Part shown: positions 54,607 to 63,074 of the stretch, piece by piece
Position numbering within the stretch: the first letter of the stretch is position 1
How the letters are laid out: each line of letters opens with the position of its first letter
Assembly: GCA_031378845.1 (NCBI GenBank)
Contig: JANNES010000015.1
Location: 434,001 to 498,000, forward strand
Length of the DNA: 64,000 nt
Direction of reading: 5' to 3'
From: JAJNPS01 sp031378845
GTDB lineage: Bacteria > Pseudomonadota > Alphaproteobacteria > Rhodobacterales > Rhodobacteraceae
Position numbers and translations under genes: made by a program
Notes under the pieces: model-generated
Told to the model about the DNA's origin: nothing
What the model saw: the letters and a program-made list of their open reading frames with translations, nothing else
Databases searched by the model: none

Positions 54607-56254
54607 GGCCTATCACAAGCGGCCCACCCGCAGGATCCTCGAGGCCGAAGTCGTGCGACACGCGGTCGATCAGACCGCTTCGCCGCAGGGTTGCGGCCGG
54701 ATAGTCAGGGTCGTTGCGCACGCGGTCGATCGAAAAATCGGGCTCGGCGCGCAACAGGCTGGTCAAGACCCGCTGCGCCTTGGCCTCTTCGCCCGCCGCG
54801 AGGTACAAGAACAAAAGATGCCGCATCGGCGAGCGAAAACTGGGTGCCCGGTAATGCGCTGCTTCGTAGTGCGCGATGGCGGCACTATGCTGGCCGGCCG
54901 ACAGCGCCGCCAGACCCGACAGCGATTCCCACCAGTGCAGGAGCTTGGTGCGTGACGAGATCTCGGCCCCGGTTCGTGCAGCCGCCAGCGCTTCGTCGTT
55001 GCGGGCATATCGCAACATCGCCCCCGATTGCGCGGCATAGCCAAAGGGGTTGAAGGGGCTCAGCGCCACCGCATCGCGCGCCAGCACCGCCCCGGCCTCG
55101 GGGTTGCTGTCCAGCATCACCCGCACCTGGCTGACCAAAGCCAGAACCAGCGGATTGGTGTCGGTCATCTCCAGCGCCTTGCGGGCAAACTCATCGGCCT
55201 CGCTGTTCAACCGCTGGCGGTCCGTCTCCGTCCGCTCCACGAACATGATCTGGCGCACCAGACTGCGCCAGGCCAGACAGCGCGCCTGCGGCTCGATCTC
55301 GAACGCCTCGGCCAAGAGCGCGTCCGCCTGCCGCAGCCGTTCGGTGTCATAGCTGAACATTTCGGCCACCGCGCGCGCGATCAGGGCATTGGCGCGCGCT
55401 GGCCCGCATTGCGTGGCGGCAAGGCCCGGAAAGGCCGCAAGCGCTGCCTCCGCCGTCTGAAAGACGATCTGCGGGAACTCCCCCTCGGCGATGAAATCCG
55501 ACTGCGACAGCGGCAGGCTGGCCTGATGGTGCCACAGAACCGGACCGGCATCAGGTCCCGACAGCCGCACCACAAGATGCAGCCGATCCGCGATCTGCGC
55601 GCCCTCGAGACCGAGCTGCAGGCCGTTATCCGGCATATCGGGTGGCAACGCCGCACCCCCGGCCCCGTAAACCTCGATCGGCGCAAACTCGGCAACCAGC
55701 CGCGCGATGGAATCGGCCAGCGCCATGCCGGCAAAGCTGCCCGCCCCCGGCGGCAAGGCCCCAAGCCGGATCGCGAATGGCAGCGGCCGCGTCGCACCCG
55801 AAGAGCTTGATGACCCTCCCTTCGGCAGTCGTGACACCTGCGCGCTGATCCGCGTCCGCTCGTCGCGCAACCAATCCTCAAAGGCCTGATCGGCGATGTC
55901 GATGCCTTCGAGAAAGTCGCGACCGCCTTGCAGCATCTCGCGCACCGCGTCAGCCCCGGCTTCGAGATCCGTCTCCACGCCGTGCAGGATCACCAGATCG
56001 CGGTCTGCCTTGATCAGGTCGGACTGTTCGCCAAAGGCCCGGCGCAGTTCCATCAGCGCCTGGCGCAAGCTGCCGCTGGCCTGTTCAGGGCCCCGATCCG
56101 ACCAAAGCCGCGCCTCAAGCCAGCGCCGCGTGCGGCGCCGGTCCGGCGTCTGGCACAGCATGGCAACCAGCGCGCGCGCTTTTGCCCCACGCGGGGTACA
56201 ATCCCGCCCGGTTGAGTCGCGAATCTCAAATACGCCCAAAAGGCGAACTTTCAT
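54575..56254 (-). CDS. SARP/BTAD-type transcriptional regulator with TPR-like C-terminus
   Basis: A 559-residue protein. Residues 1-95 are a winged-helix OmpR/SARP-type DNA-binding domain (KVRLLGVFEIRDSTGRDC, LWSDRGPEQASGSLRQAL). The middle region, about 160-280, resembles the periplasmic-type or adenylate-cyclase-adjacent region of alphaproteobacterial SARP proteins. The C-terminus, from about 300, has TPR-like helices (RARCLAWRSLV region, ALAAARTGAEI, AIAHYEAAHYRAPSFRSPM). Start at 56254 follows AGGA. It is divergent from a PAP2/haloperoxidase gene, and a direct-repeat site precedes it. Typical SARP regulators activate adjacent biosynthetic genes. Confidence 0.8.
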   Translation of the reverse strand: MKVRLLGVFEIRDSTGRDCTPRGAKARALVAMLCQTPDRRRTRRWLEARLWSDRGPEQASGSLRQALMELRRAFGEQSDLIKADRDLVILHGVETDLEAGADAVREMLQGGRDFLEGIDIADQAFEDWLRDERTRISAQVSRLPKGGSSSSSGATRPLPFAIRLGALPPGAGSFAGMALADSIARLVAEFAPIEVYGAGGAALPPDMPDNGLQLGLEGAQIADRLHLVVRLSGPDAGPVLWHHQASLPLSQSDFIAEGEFPQIVFQTAEAALAAFPGLAATQCGPARANALIARAVAEMFSYDTERLRQADALLAEAFEIEPQARCLAWRSLVRQIMFVERTETDRQRLNSEADEFARKALEMTDTNPLVLALVSQVRVMLDSNPEAGAVLARDAVALSPFNPFGYAAQSGAMLRYARNDEALAAARTGAEISSRTKLLHWWESLSGLAALSAGQHSAAIAHYEAAHYRAPSFRSPMRHLLFLYLAAGEEAKAQRVLTSLLRAEPDFSIDRVRNDPDYPAATLRRSGLIDRVSHDFGLEDPAGGPLVIGLNPRRIWTKG

Positions 56255-56263
56255 GGCAGGTCC

Positions 56264-56294
56264 TGACATACCCCAGTGCCGTGACATTACCCCA
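56264..56294. promoter_or_regulatory. Candidate SARP-type direct-repeat operator
   Basis: TGACATACCCCA (56264-56275) and TGACATTACCCCA (56282-56294) are near-identical direct repeats 18 bases apart, start to start, 10 bases upstream of the SARP regulator's ATG and in the divergent promoter region of the PAP2 gene. SARP proteins bind direct repeats, so autoregulation and control of the neighbour are plausible. Confidence 0.45.
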
Positions 56295-56415
56295 AAGGCT
56301 CACATAGGCAACCGCCGTGAAATCTGCGTTAAAGCGTTGCGAAAGCGTGCGAGCGGTCTATGCCGGGGGTCTTTTTAAGGGCAGTCTTCGAAAAATCGAC
56401 GTTTCGGAGGGTGAT

Positions 56416-57540
56416 ATGGCAGTTCTCGGACACCACGGGCATCATGGACACCACGGCCATCACGGGCACCACGGTCATCATGGCCACCACGGTCACCATG
56501 CAGGCGCCGCTGCGTCACCGCTTCTCAGTTCTTCTCTTGGGCTGACGGCAGAGGCGCTCATCGGCTACTGGAACGGGACCGTTGCTCTGCCCACCCTGGC
56601 CAAACCAGACGCCTGGACGTCGCTTGAGCGGCTGCAACCCGACGCCCGAGCACTGGTACTGGATCACGAAGCGGTCAGCCTGTTCCGCGCGAGCCCGGCT
56701 GCCGATGGCGCTTTTGCGGTCCAAACAGGCGCGGATGCGGTGGTCACATTGACCCCGCCAGATGGCCAAAAGATCGCCGATCAGATGCACGAATTGCGCA
56801 CCGCAATGGATCTGCGCGCGGATAGGCTGCCCGAGATCTTGGCACAGCAAGGCGACATGCTTTCCTTCTTTGGCGCTCAGCAGGTGCTGAACAATGACCG
56901 CCGCCGTCGCACGATGTTGCTGCTTGGCACGGCTTATGGCGCCGTCCTCTCGCAAGAAATGCGGATGAAACACTTTTGTTCGGTTCCGCGACCCATCGAC
57001 CTGTCGGCGCAGATCCAGCCCATTATCCAGACCCCGGGCCACAGCGCCTATCCTTCGGGCCATGCGACCGAAGCCTTTGCTTTTGCAACCGTTCTTGCCG
57101 CGCTGCGGCTGTCAGCCGATCCTGCAGCCAAAGCCGCAGGCATCATCGCCACGCTTTTGGGAAAGCTGACCTTGCCAATGGAAGCGGCCACCGTCGCCGA
57201 TCCGGATTTGCTGCTGTTCCGGCTGGCGGCGCGCATCGCCGACAATCGCACCGTGGCGGGCGTGCATTATCCTTTGGACAGCGCACATGGCGCGCTTTTG
57301 GGATTTGGCACCGGCCTCGTGTTCGTCGCGCATTGCCTTGGTGGGGGTGCGGCCAACGCTGTCCCTGCGTGGTCGGCGCGGGGCAACGACTGGACAGGCG
57401 ACTTCACCTTGCGCAAATGGATATCCAACCTCGGGTCTGCGGCTGGATCTGGCTGGCGTGGCGCATCGGTGACGTTGCCTGCGGCCGCCAATTGGCACGT
57501 CTTGCCCGAGCTCTGGTCGCGCGCCTCGGCAGAGTGGTAG
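56416..57540 (+). CDS. PAP2/vanadium-haloperoxidase-like protein with (Gly-His-His)8 N-terminal tag
   Basis: A 374-residue protein. After MAVL come eight exact Gly-His-His triplets (56428-56499), then an Ala/Gly linker and the enzyme. The three PAP2/haloperoxidase motifs are present: KHFCSVPRPID, SAYPSGHATEAF and DNRTVAGVHYPLD with two active-site histidines, giving either acid phosphatase or vanadate haloperoxidase chemistry. There is no signal peptide. The start at 56416 follows GGAGG five bases upstream; an earlier in-frame ATG at 56317 lacks a site. Codons for Gly and His vary among repeats, so the tag is preserved at protein level. The function of the tag is probably metal binding. Confidence 0.85.
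   Translation: MAVLGHHGHHGHHGHHGHHGHHGHHGHHAGAAASPLLSSSLGLTAEALIGYWNGTVALPTLAKPDAWTSLERLQPDARALVLDHEAVSLFRASPAADGAFAVQTGADAVVTLTPPDGQKIADQMHELRTAMDLRADRLPEILAQQGDMLSFFGAQQVLNNDRRRRTMLLLGTAYGAVLSQEMRMKHFCSVPRPIDLSAQIQPIIQTPGHSAYPSGHATEAFAFATVLAALRLSADPAAKAAGIIATLLGKLTLPMEAATVADPDLLLFRLAARIADNRTVAGVHYPLDSAHGALLGFGTGLVFVAHCLGGGAANAVPAWSARGNDWTGDFTLRKWISNLGSAAGSGWRGASVTLPAAANWHVLPELWSRASAEW
56428..56499 (+). repeat. Eight-unit 9-base repeat encoding Gly-His-His
   Basis: The units read GGN-CAY-CAY with differing third bases (for example GGACACCAC, GGGCATCAT, GGTCATCAT), so protein sequence is exact while DNA is not. Recent slippage would give identical DNA units; their divergence argues for selection. 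Confidence 0.9.
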
Positions 57541-57565
57541 TCGCGCCCCTCGCACCTGTCTGGCG

Positions 57566-59623
57566 TCACACCATCGCGGCTGTCTCAGACGGCTTCTGGG
57601 CCAAGACCCCATAGCCGACCAGCGCGGACCGCGGCTCGCGGCGCGGCGCCCCCAACAGTGCCGTCAACTCGGCATCAAGCGTCGTCGGGCTGTAGGTGCG
57701 ATCATGATACAGCGCCAGTGCCCGTGTCACGCACGGCGTGGCAACACTGGTCCCAGACAGCCTCGCCGTCGTCCCCGACAGCACGCCGCTGGCACGCCGC
57801 CCGCCCGTGACCGCGCCATCATCGCCGCGCGCCGCCAACGTCGGACCCTTGGATTCGCCCGCTGGCTGAAAGGTCACGACGCCCGAAGCCGTGTAAAGAG
57901 CCGGACGCCAGTCGGCAGGTTGCCCGGTGACGGGCCGTACTGAACCGACAAAAAACACGGCTTCGGCTTTGGTTCCGGCAAAAGCGACCGCTGTCCCCTC
58001 GCGCGAGACCGGACAGTCGGTGGGGCTTCCACCGGTCGTGACTGGCGCTGTCCAGTCCCGGGTCTCGTCGTCCCAGTCCCAGGCTTGCGGATGATCCAGC
58101 CAGCTTTGTCGGCCCAAGATGCGATATCCTGCGGGCGTGTCATCGCGCTGCACCCGGATCGAGATCAAGGCCGGGGCCGGATCATTGCTGGCCACCCGGA
58201 TCCGCCAGCGACCCGATGGCGCAATCGTGGCCGCGCCCGCCGTCGGGCTGACCGCCACATGCACCATGCGCTGCCCGATTTCGGTGACACCCGTGACCAT
58301 GGCGATCGCGGGTTGACCGACCGACCAGCTTTCGCCCGGCTCCGGCCACGGCAGGTCAAGCGGCGCAATTGCTTCTCCCGGCGGATCCAGGATCAGCCGC
58401 AGTGCACCAGCACGCTGATTGTCGGCGCGCAGTTCGACAAAGCTCGGCGTATGATCATCGGGCAGGATGCACCAGTCCAGTGCCAGAACCTTGGGAGCGC
58501 GCAATTCTGACCGCGCCACCAGACGCGCGCGGCGCGCATTGCCATAAGCCACGACGATCCGCAGCACTGAATCTGGGGCCAGCCGCGCATAGCGCTCGAC
58601 CTCATAGCTGAACCAGTTTGCCAAGAACGCAGAGTCGTTTCCCGGTCCAGCCAGTGATCCAAGGCTCAGGTTCACGACCAGCGGTGCGACCGGCCCGCCT
58701 GCTGCGCGCCGCAAGGTCTGCGCCATCAGCCAGCGCAGCCCTTGCGCCACATATCCCTCCAGCCGCCGCCCGGAGGTATCGCGCAGTGCCGCTGGCGGCA
58801 GTTGTACCGCCAGAATGGGCAGGGCGCGCATCTCCGCGTCGTCGGGCCCTTGCGGCGCAGCCCCGGCGGCAAGATCCAGAACATGCGTGCCGTGGCTGAC
58901 CAGATGGTTGGTCGATTGCCGCTCGGTTCCGGGCAGCAGGTCGCGGTTGATTCCTCGATAGATGTCCGCCTCGGCTTCGCCACCGCCCAAAAGCGTGTCG
59001 ATTTCGTCGCCAAAGAGGGTCCGCCCGCACAACACGCCTGCAGGGTCAAGAATTTCGGGCGCTTGCAACCAGACGCCCGCAAAACGGGTGTGTCTGGGGT
59101 CGGACCGAAACCGCGCGTTCAAAAAGGCAATGCCGTCATCTATGGCCGCGATCAGGGTCCGGGGGCGCGCTTCGTCGGCACGTCCCGGCTGCGGCAATGG
59201 CAGGGGCTTGTCGCGATCGCCGCGCTGTCCCAAGCGGCTTGCCTGCCGCAACACCACGGGTGCGCCGATATGCAGTATCTCGCAAAAGTCGGGCAGACGC
59301 GAAAGGTCGGACGTCAGCAGATAGCCGACAAACCGCACCTCATGAGGCCAGCCGGGGCCTGCAGTTTCAACCTCCGCGGCCAGCGTGTCGCGCTCGTCAC
59401 GCGCCATCAGGATGGTCTCCATGGTCAGCACAGCCTGCAGCGCTGCGACAAGATCGCCGGGTCCCCCTGAAACCCCGCGCGCCCGAAGAAAGACAGGCAG
59501 GTACCACGCCGAACCGGGTTGTGCGGCCGTCATGTGCGACGCCTCCCATGCGACGTAGCCACCATGGACAGCCGGCTTTGCGCTGCGTTGCCACTGTGCT
59601 GTGGGGGTCGAGGGGTGTGACAT
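57566..59623 (-). CDS. Subtilisin-like (S8) serine peptidase without signal peptide
   Basis: A 685-residue S8 protease with intact triad: Asp in AAIDDGIAF, His in VSHGTHVLD and Ser in LSGTSVATPC. VVNLSLGS corresponds to the oxyanion-supporting region. It begins SHPSTPTAQWQRSAKPAV with no secretion signal, so it may act in the cytoplasm or leave by an unusual route. The middle has a large insert of about 200 residues (from 380 to 600), which may be a beta-rich domain. The start at 59623 has GGGAGG at six bases. Convergent with the PAP2 gene (25-base gap), divergent from the oxoamine synthase. Confidence 0.88.
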   Translation of the reverse strand: MSHPSTPTAQWQRSAKPAVHGGYVAWEASHMTAAQPGSAWYLPVFLRARGVSGGPGDLVAALQAVLTMETILMARDERDTLAAEVETAGPGWPHEVRFVGYLLTSDLSRLPDFCEILHIGAPVVLRQASRLGQRGDRDKPLPLPQPGRADEARPRTLIAAIDDGIAFLNARFRSDPRHTRFAGVWLQAPEILDPAGVLCGRTLFGDEIDTLLGGGEAEADIYRGINRDLLPGTERQSTNHLVSHGTHVLDLAAGAAPQGPDDAEMRALPILAVQLPPAALRDTSGRRLEGYVAQGLRWLMAQTLRRAAGGPVAPLVVNLSLGSLAGPGNDSAFLANWFSYEVERYARLAPDSVLRIVVAYGNARRARLVARSELRAPKVLALDWCILPDDHTPSFVELRADNQRAGALRLILDPPGEAIAPLDLPWPEPGESWSVGQPAIAMVTGVTEIGQRMVHVAVSPTAGAATIAPSGRWRIRVASNDPAPALISIRVQRDDTPAGYRILGRQSWLDHPQAWDWDDETRDWTAPVTTGGSPTDCPVSREGTAVAFAGTKAEAVFFVGSVRPVTGQPADWRPALYTASGVVTFQPAGESKGPTLAARGDDGAVTGGRRASGVLSGTTARLSGTSVATPCVTRALALYHDRTYSPTTLDAELTALLGAPRREPRSALVGYGVLAQKPSETAAMV

Positions 59624-59843
59624 CAAAAGCCTCCCGAATGCATCTGAAGGATGACGCAAACCACCCTCCCGAGATCAAGCCTGCCACAACGCAGACGCTC
59701 TGGCGCGCCAAATTTTGCGCTATCCAGCCGTTTTCACGATGAATTAACGGGTCAAGCACGCTGCAGGCAGCGCATGATCACGGGGCGGTCACGGCGCACC
59801 ATCTATTGCTGTTCTTGACCATGCAGGTCTGAAAGGCACCAAA

Positions 59844-61181
59844 ATGATTTCTGCACCCGCCCTTATCGACAGTCTCTCAGACGACACCAATGCCTGCGTT
59901 CATGGTGCGCCAAGATCGGATCTCTTTGCGCGCTGGAACACGGCACAGCCAGCGGCTACGGCGCGCCTGGCGGGCGGGCTCGACCACCGGGCCCGCATCG
60001 TCATTGGCCGCCACGACCGGCGCGCCAGCATGCTTGACCGCGCGGGCCGCACCATGGCGGGCCTCAATTTCACCTCGGTCGATTATCTCGGCCTGTCCAA
60101 CCATGATGCGATCGCGGCAGCGACACTCAAGGCGGCGCAAAAGCTGCCACTGGCCGCCGGGGGAACCGCCACGATGACGGGCCTGTCGCCACAGCTCCTG
60201 GCGTTGGAACGGCGCGTGGCCGACAGCCTCGGGATGGCCGATGCGACGGTCTTTGGCTCGGGCTGGCAGGCCCTGCAGGCGGCCACCGCAACGCTTTTGA
60301 GCCGGGGCGATCATGCCATCATCGACATGAATGCGCATCCGGGGATCAAAGAGGGCGCGCAACGTGCCGGGGCAAAGGTGCACACCTATCCGCATGCCTC
60401 GCTCGAAGGGGTGGAGCGTCGCCTGTCCCGCCTGCGCCGCGCTGAACCCCAAGCAGGGATTCTGGTGGCGACCTCGGCGCTGTTTCCGACCACAGCGACG
60501 ATCCCCGACCTTCTTGGGCTCGTCGATCTTTGCGCGGCTTACAAGGCCACGCTCATGGTCGATGTCGCGCATGACTACGGCACCATGGGCGTCAAGGGCC
60601 TGGGCGTGCTGGAGGCGCAGAGCCTGATCGGACGCGTCGATGTCGTCGTGGGCAGTTTTGCCAAGACCTTTGGCAGCAATGGGGGCTTTGTCACCTCGCA
60701 TAACCCGTCGTTCCAACTGGCGTTGCGGCTGGGCGGTGCGGGCCAATCGCGAAGTGCCGCCCTTTCGCCCCTGCAGGCCGCTGTCATCCTGGCCGCCTTT
60801 GAGATCGTCTTTTCGCCCGAAGGCGCGCGCCGCCGCACACGGCTGATGGCCAACGCATTGCGGCTGCGCAATCGTCTGGTCGTCGAAGGGTTTCACGTGC
60901 TGGGTCAACCCGCGCCCTTGGTGTCGGTGGTCTTTGAGGGCCAACTCTTTGCCCGCGCAATCACCGCCGAGGCGGCCCGCCGCGGGGTCCTCGTCAACCT
61001 GCTCGAGGCCCCGCATGTGCCGCTGCACGTGCCGCGCTGGCGGCTGCAACTGATGTCCGAACACACCATGGCCGACATCGACAGGCTCGCCGAAGTGACG
61101 GTTGCGGCCCGCGCCTTGCTGGGCACCGGACAAGTCGGTGCGGCACCGGTCTTCATGCCGACCGGCTTTGTCGACAGCTAG
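59844..61181 (+). CDS. Alpha-oxoamine synthase family PLP enzyme (aminotransferase class I/II)
   Basis: A 445-residue fold-type I PLP enzyme resembling KBL, BioF, SPT and 5-aminolevulinate synthase. N-terminal 45 residues are extra. Recognised are SVDYLGLSNHDAIAAA, the GSGWQALQAATATLLS phosphate region, LMVDVAHDYGTMG in place of the usual DEAHSxG, and the PLP lysine in GSFAKTFGSNGGFV. Such enzymes condense an amino acid with an acyl-CoA or acyl carrier protein to make 2-amino ketones, for sphinganine, biotin or quorum signals. The real acyl donor is unknown. The gene ends in a CTAG stop shared with ubiG on the opposite strand. The 220 bases upstream show a CGCTGC/GCAGCG dyad (59760-59773) and no clear promoter. 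Confidence 0.85.
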   Translation: MISAPALIDSLSDDTNACVHGAPRSDLFARWNTAQPAATARLAGGLDHRARIVIGRHDRRASMLDRAGRTMAGLNFTSVDYLGLSNHDAIAAATLKAAQKLPLAAGGTATMTGLSPQLLALERRVADSLGMADATVFGSGWQALQAATATLLSRGDHAIIDMNAHPGIKEGAQRAGAKVHTYPHASLEGVERRLSRLRRAEPQAGILVATSALFPTTATIPDLLGLVDLCAAYKATLMVDVAHDYGTMGVKGLGVLEAQSLIGRVDVVVGSFAKTFGSNGGFVTSHNPSFQLALRLGGAGQSRSAALSPLQAAVILAAFEIVFSPEGARRRTRLMANALRLRNRLVVEGFHVLGQPAPLVSVVFEGQLFARAITAEAARRGVLVNLLEAPHVPLHVPRWRLQLMSEHTMADIDRLAEVTVAARALLGTGQVGAAPVFMPTGFVDS

Positions 61182-61927
61182 GCGCGGCGCAGGCTGGTCG
61201 TCACATAGTTGCAAGACAGATCGCGCGTGGACAGGCTCCAGGACCAGCCCAAGGGGTTGAACACCATGCCCTTGCGGTCCACCGGATCCAGCCCCGACTT
61301 GGCCAACAGCGCATAAAGTTCATCCGGCGTGATGAACTTGTTCCAGTCATGCGTGCCCTTGGGCAGCCAGCGCATCAACCATTCCGCCCCGATGATCGCC
61401 ATTGCAAAGGATTTCGGGTTTCGGTTCAGCGTCGAACAGACCATCAGCCCCCCGGCGCGCAAAAGGTCATGGCACGCCGTCAGATAGACCAGCGGATCGG
61501 CCACATGCTCCACCACCTCCATGTTCAGCACCACGTCGAACCGCTCTCCGGCCGCCGCCATATCCTCGGCCGTCGTATGCCGGTAGTCGATCTCCAGCCC
61601 CGACTGTTGCGCATGCAATCGTGCCACCGGAATATTGCGCGGCGCCGCGTCGGCCCCCACCACATGCGCCCCCAGCCGCGCCATCGGCTCCGATAACAGC
61701 CCCCCACCGCAGCCGATATCGAGGATCCGCAGACCCGCAAACGGCAGCGGCCCTGTCAGGTCGCGCTCAAACTCCGCTGCGATCTGGCTGGTGATGTAAT
61801 CCAGTCGGCACGGGTTCAGCATGTGCAAGGGCTTGAACTTGCCATCGGGATTCCACCACTCGGCGGCCATGGCCTCGAACTTGGCCACCTCTGCGGCGTC
61901 GATAGTCGATGTGATGGACGGCCGCAT
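61178..61927 (-). CDS. ubiG: Ubiquinone biosynthesis O-methyltransferase UbiG
   Basis: A 249-residue SAM-dependent O-methyltransferase catalysing two methylations in ubiquinone synthesis. The SAM loop is ILDIGCGGGLLSEPMA, and the conserved LNMEVVEHVADP and STLNRNPKSFAMAI sequences identify UbiG. Start at 61927, just upstream of a divergent pip gene with 57 bases between. Its stop shares CTAG with the oxoamine synthase. Confidence 0.96.
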   Translation of the reverse strand: MRPSITSTIDAAEVAKFEAMAAEWWNPDGKFKPLHMLNPCRLDYITSQIAAEFERDLTGPLPFAGLRILDIGCGGGLLSEPMARLGAHVVGADAAPRNIPVARLHAQQSGLEIDYRHTTAEDMAAAGERFDVVLNMEVVEHVADPLVYLTACHDLLRAGGLMVCSTLNRNPKSFAMAIIGAEWLMRWLPKGTHDWNKFITPDELYALLAKSGLDPVDRKGMVFNPLGWSWSLSTRDLSCNYVTTSLRRA

Positions 61928-61984
61928 GCTCTACCTCGTCAATGCCCTTCGACAGGGCGCGTCAATACGCTATATAGGGCACCT

Positions 61985-62959
61985 ATGGATCATCGTTCAG
62001 GGCAAAAGCGCGCAGTCGAGTATCTCTATCCGCCGGTCGAACCCTTCGATCAGCGGATCCTCGATATGGGCGACGGCCACCGAATCTATGTCGAACAATG
62101 CGGCAATCCTGCAGGCGTTCCCGTCCTTGTGCTGCATGGCGGTCCCGGCGGCGGCTGCAGCCCGGCGATGCGGCGCTATTTCGATCCTACGGTTTACCGC
62201 GTTGTGCTCTTTGACCAGCGCGGCTGCGGGCGGTCCCGACCCCATGCCAGCGTCGTGCAGAACACGACATGGCATCTGGTCGAAGATATCGAGACGATTC
62301 GCATCACCCTCGGCATCGACAGCTTTGTCCTCTTTGGCGGCAGCTGGGGCGCAACCCTCGCGCTCATCTATGCCATCACCCACCCTGCCCGCGTCCGCCA
62401 CCTCGTCCTGCGCGGCGTGTTCTTGATGCAGAAGTCCGAGCTTGACTGGTTCTATGGCGGGGGCGCAGGCGTCTTTTTCCCCGAACTGTGGGAGCGTTTT
62501 GTCGCGGCCATTCCCAAGGATGAACGCAAGGACCTGATCGGCGCCTATCACCGCCAGCTTTTTTCCGGCAACCTGATGGAGGAAACCCGTCTGGGCCGCA
62601 TTTGGGCCAACTGGGAAAATGCCCTCGCCTCGGTGCATTACGAAGGCCCCCTGGGCGAGAGCCCCGCCGAGTATGCCCGCGCCTTTGCACGGTTGGAAAA
62701 CCATTACTTTCACAATGGCGGCTTTCTGCAATGCGACGGCTGGATCTTGCGCGAACGCCACCGGATCGAGCATCTCCCTGCCACCATTGTGCAAGGCCGC
62801 TTCGACATGATCTGCCCGCCGCATTCCGCCTGGAAACTCGCGCACGGCTGGCAGAAATGCGATCTGCGCATGGTCTCGATGGCGGGTCATGCCCTGTCAG
62901 AGCCGGGCATAAGCGAGGCGCTCGTGCGCATCACCGACGGGCTGCGGACGGCCTATTAG
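61985..62959 (+). CDS. pip: Proline iminopeptidase
   Basis: A 324-residue alpha/beta hydrolase of the S33 family removing N-terminal proline. The oxyanion region is LHGGPGGGCS, the nucleophile Ser in GGSWGATLAL, Asp in QGRFDMICP and His in MAGHALSEPG. FDQRGCGRSRPH is a further Pip signature. AGGG lies 7 bases before the chosen ATG at 61985; earlier in-frame codons run into the ubiG gene. Followed after 129 bases by rimP. Confidence 0.95.
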   Translation: MDHRSGQKRAVEYLYPPVEPFDQRILDMGDGHRIYVEQCGNPAGVPVLVLHGGPGGGCSPAMRRYFDPTVYRVVLFDQRGCGRSRPHASVVQNTTWHLVEDIETIRITLGIDSFVLFGGSWGATLALIYAITHPARVRHLVLRGVFLMQKSELDWFYGGGAGVFFPELWERFVAAIPKDERKDLIGAYHRQLFSGNLMEETRLGRIWANWENALASVHYEGPLGESPAEYARAFARLENHYFHNGGFLQCDGWILRERHRIEHLPATIVQGRFDMICPPHSAWKLAHGWQKCDLRMVSMAGHALSEPGISEALVRITDGLRTAY

Positions 62960-62971
62960 GCCGGTTGGTCC

Positions 62972-63000
62972 TTGCATCCCCGACCAACTTCGCCTATCTA
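62972..63000 (+). promoter_or_regulatory. Candidate rimP-nusA promoter
   Basis: TTGCAT (62972-62977), a 17-base spacer and TATCTA (62995-63000) give a plausible sigma-70 promoter, with transcription from about 63007. A GTTGGTC/GACCAAC dyad (62964-62970 and 62982-62988) overlaps it. The transcript would pass through the terminator at 63051 before rimP. Confidence 0.5.
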
Positions 63001-63050
63001 GCTCTCAATAGCAGTTTCGGGGTCCAAACCCAAAGCTACCGACCGACCGC

Positions 63051-63074
63051 ACGGGCCTGTTGGCCCGTTTTTTA
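63051..63074 (+). terminator. Intrinsic terminator (possible attenuator) in the rimP leader
   Basis: ACGGGCC (63051-63057), TGTT loop and GGCCCGT (63062-63068) followed by TTTTTT form a compact stem with a T-run that ends only 14 bases before the rimP ATG. Unless a promoter lies inside, expression of rimP-nusA needs read-through. Confidence 0.8.

Noticed and set aside
56317..56415. In-frame upstream start for the GHH-tagged enzyme
   Set aside because: The 33 extra residues have no family character and no ribosome binding site, whereas GGAGG is well placed before 56416.
56428..56499. GHH repeat as a simple DNA microsatellite or CRISPR-like repeat
   Set aside because: Third codon positions vary among units while the protein is exact, it stays in frame inside a gene, and there are no spacers.
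59697..59712. GGCGCGCC palindrome and AT-rich word between the subtilase and oxoamine synthase genes
   Set aside because: It is short and without a second copy; I could not link it to a regulator or promoter.
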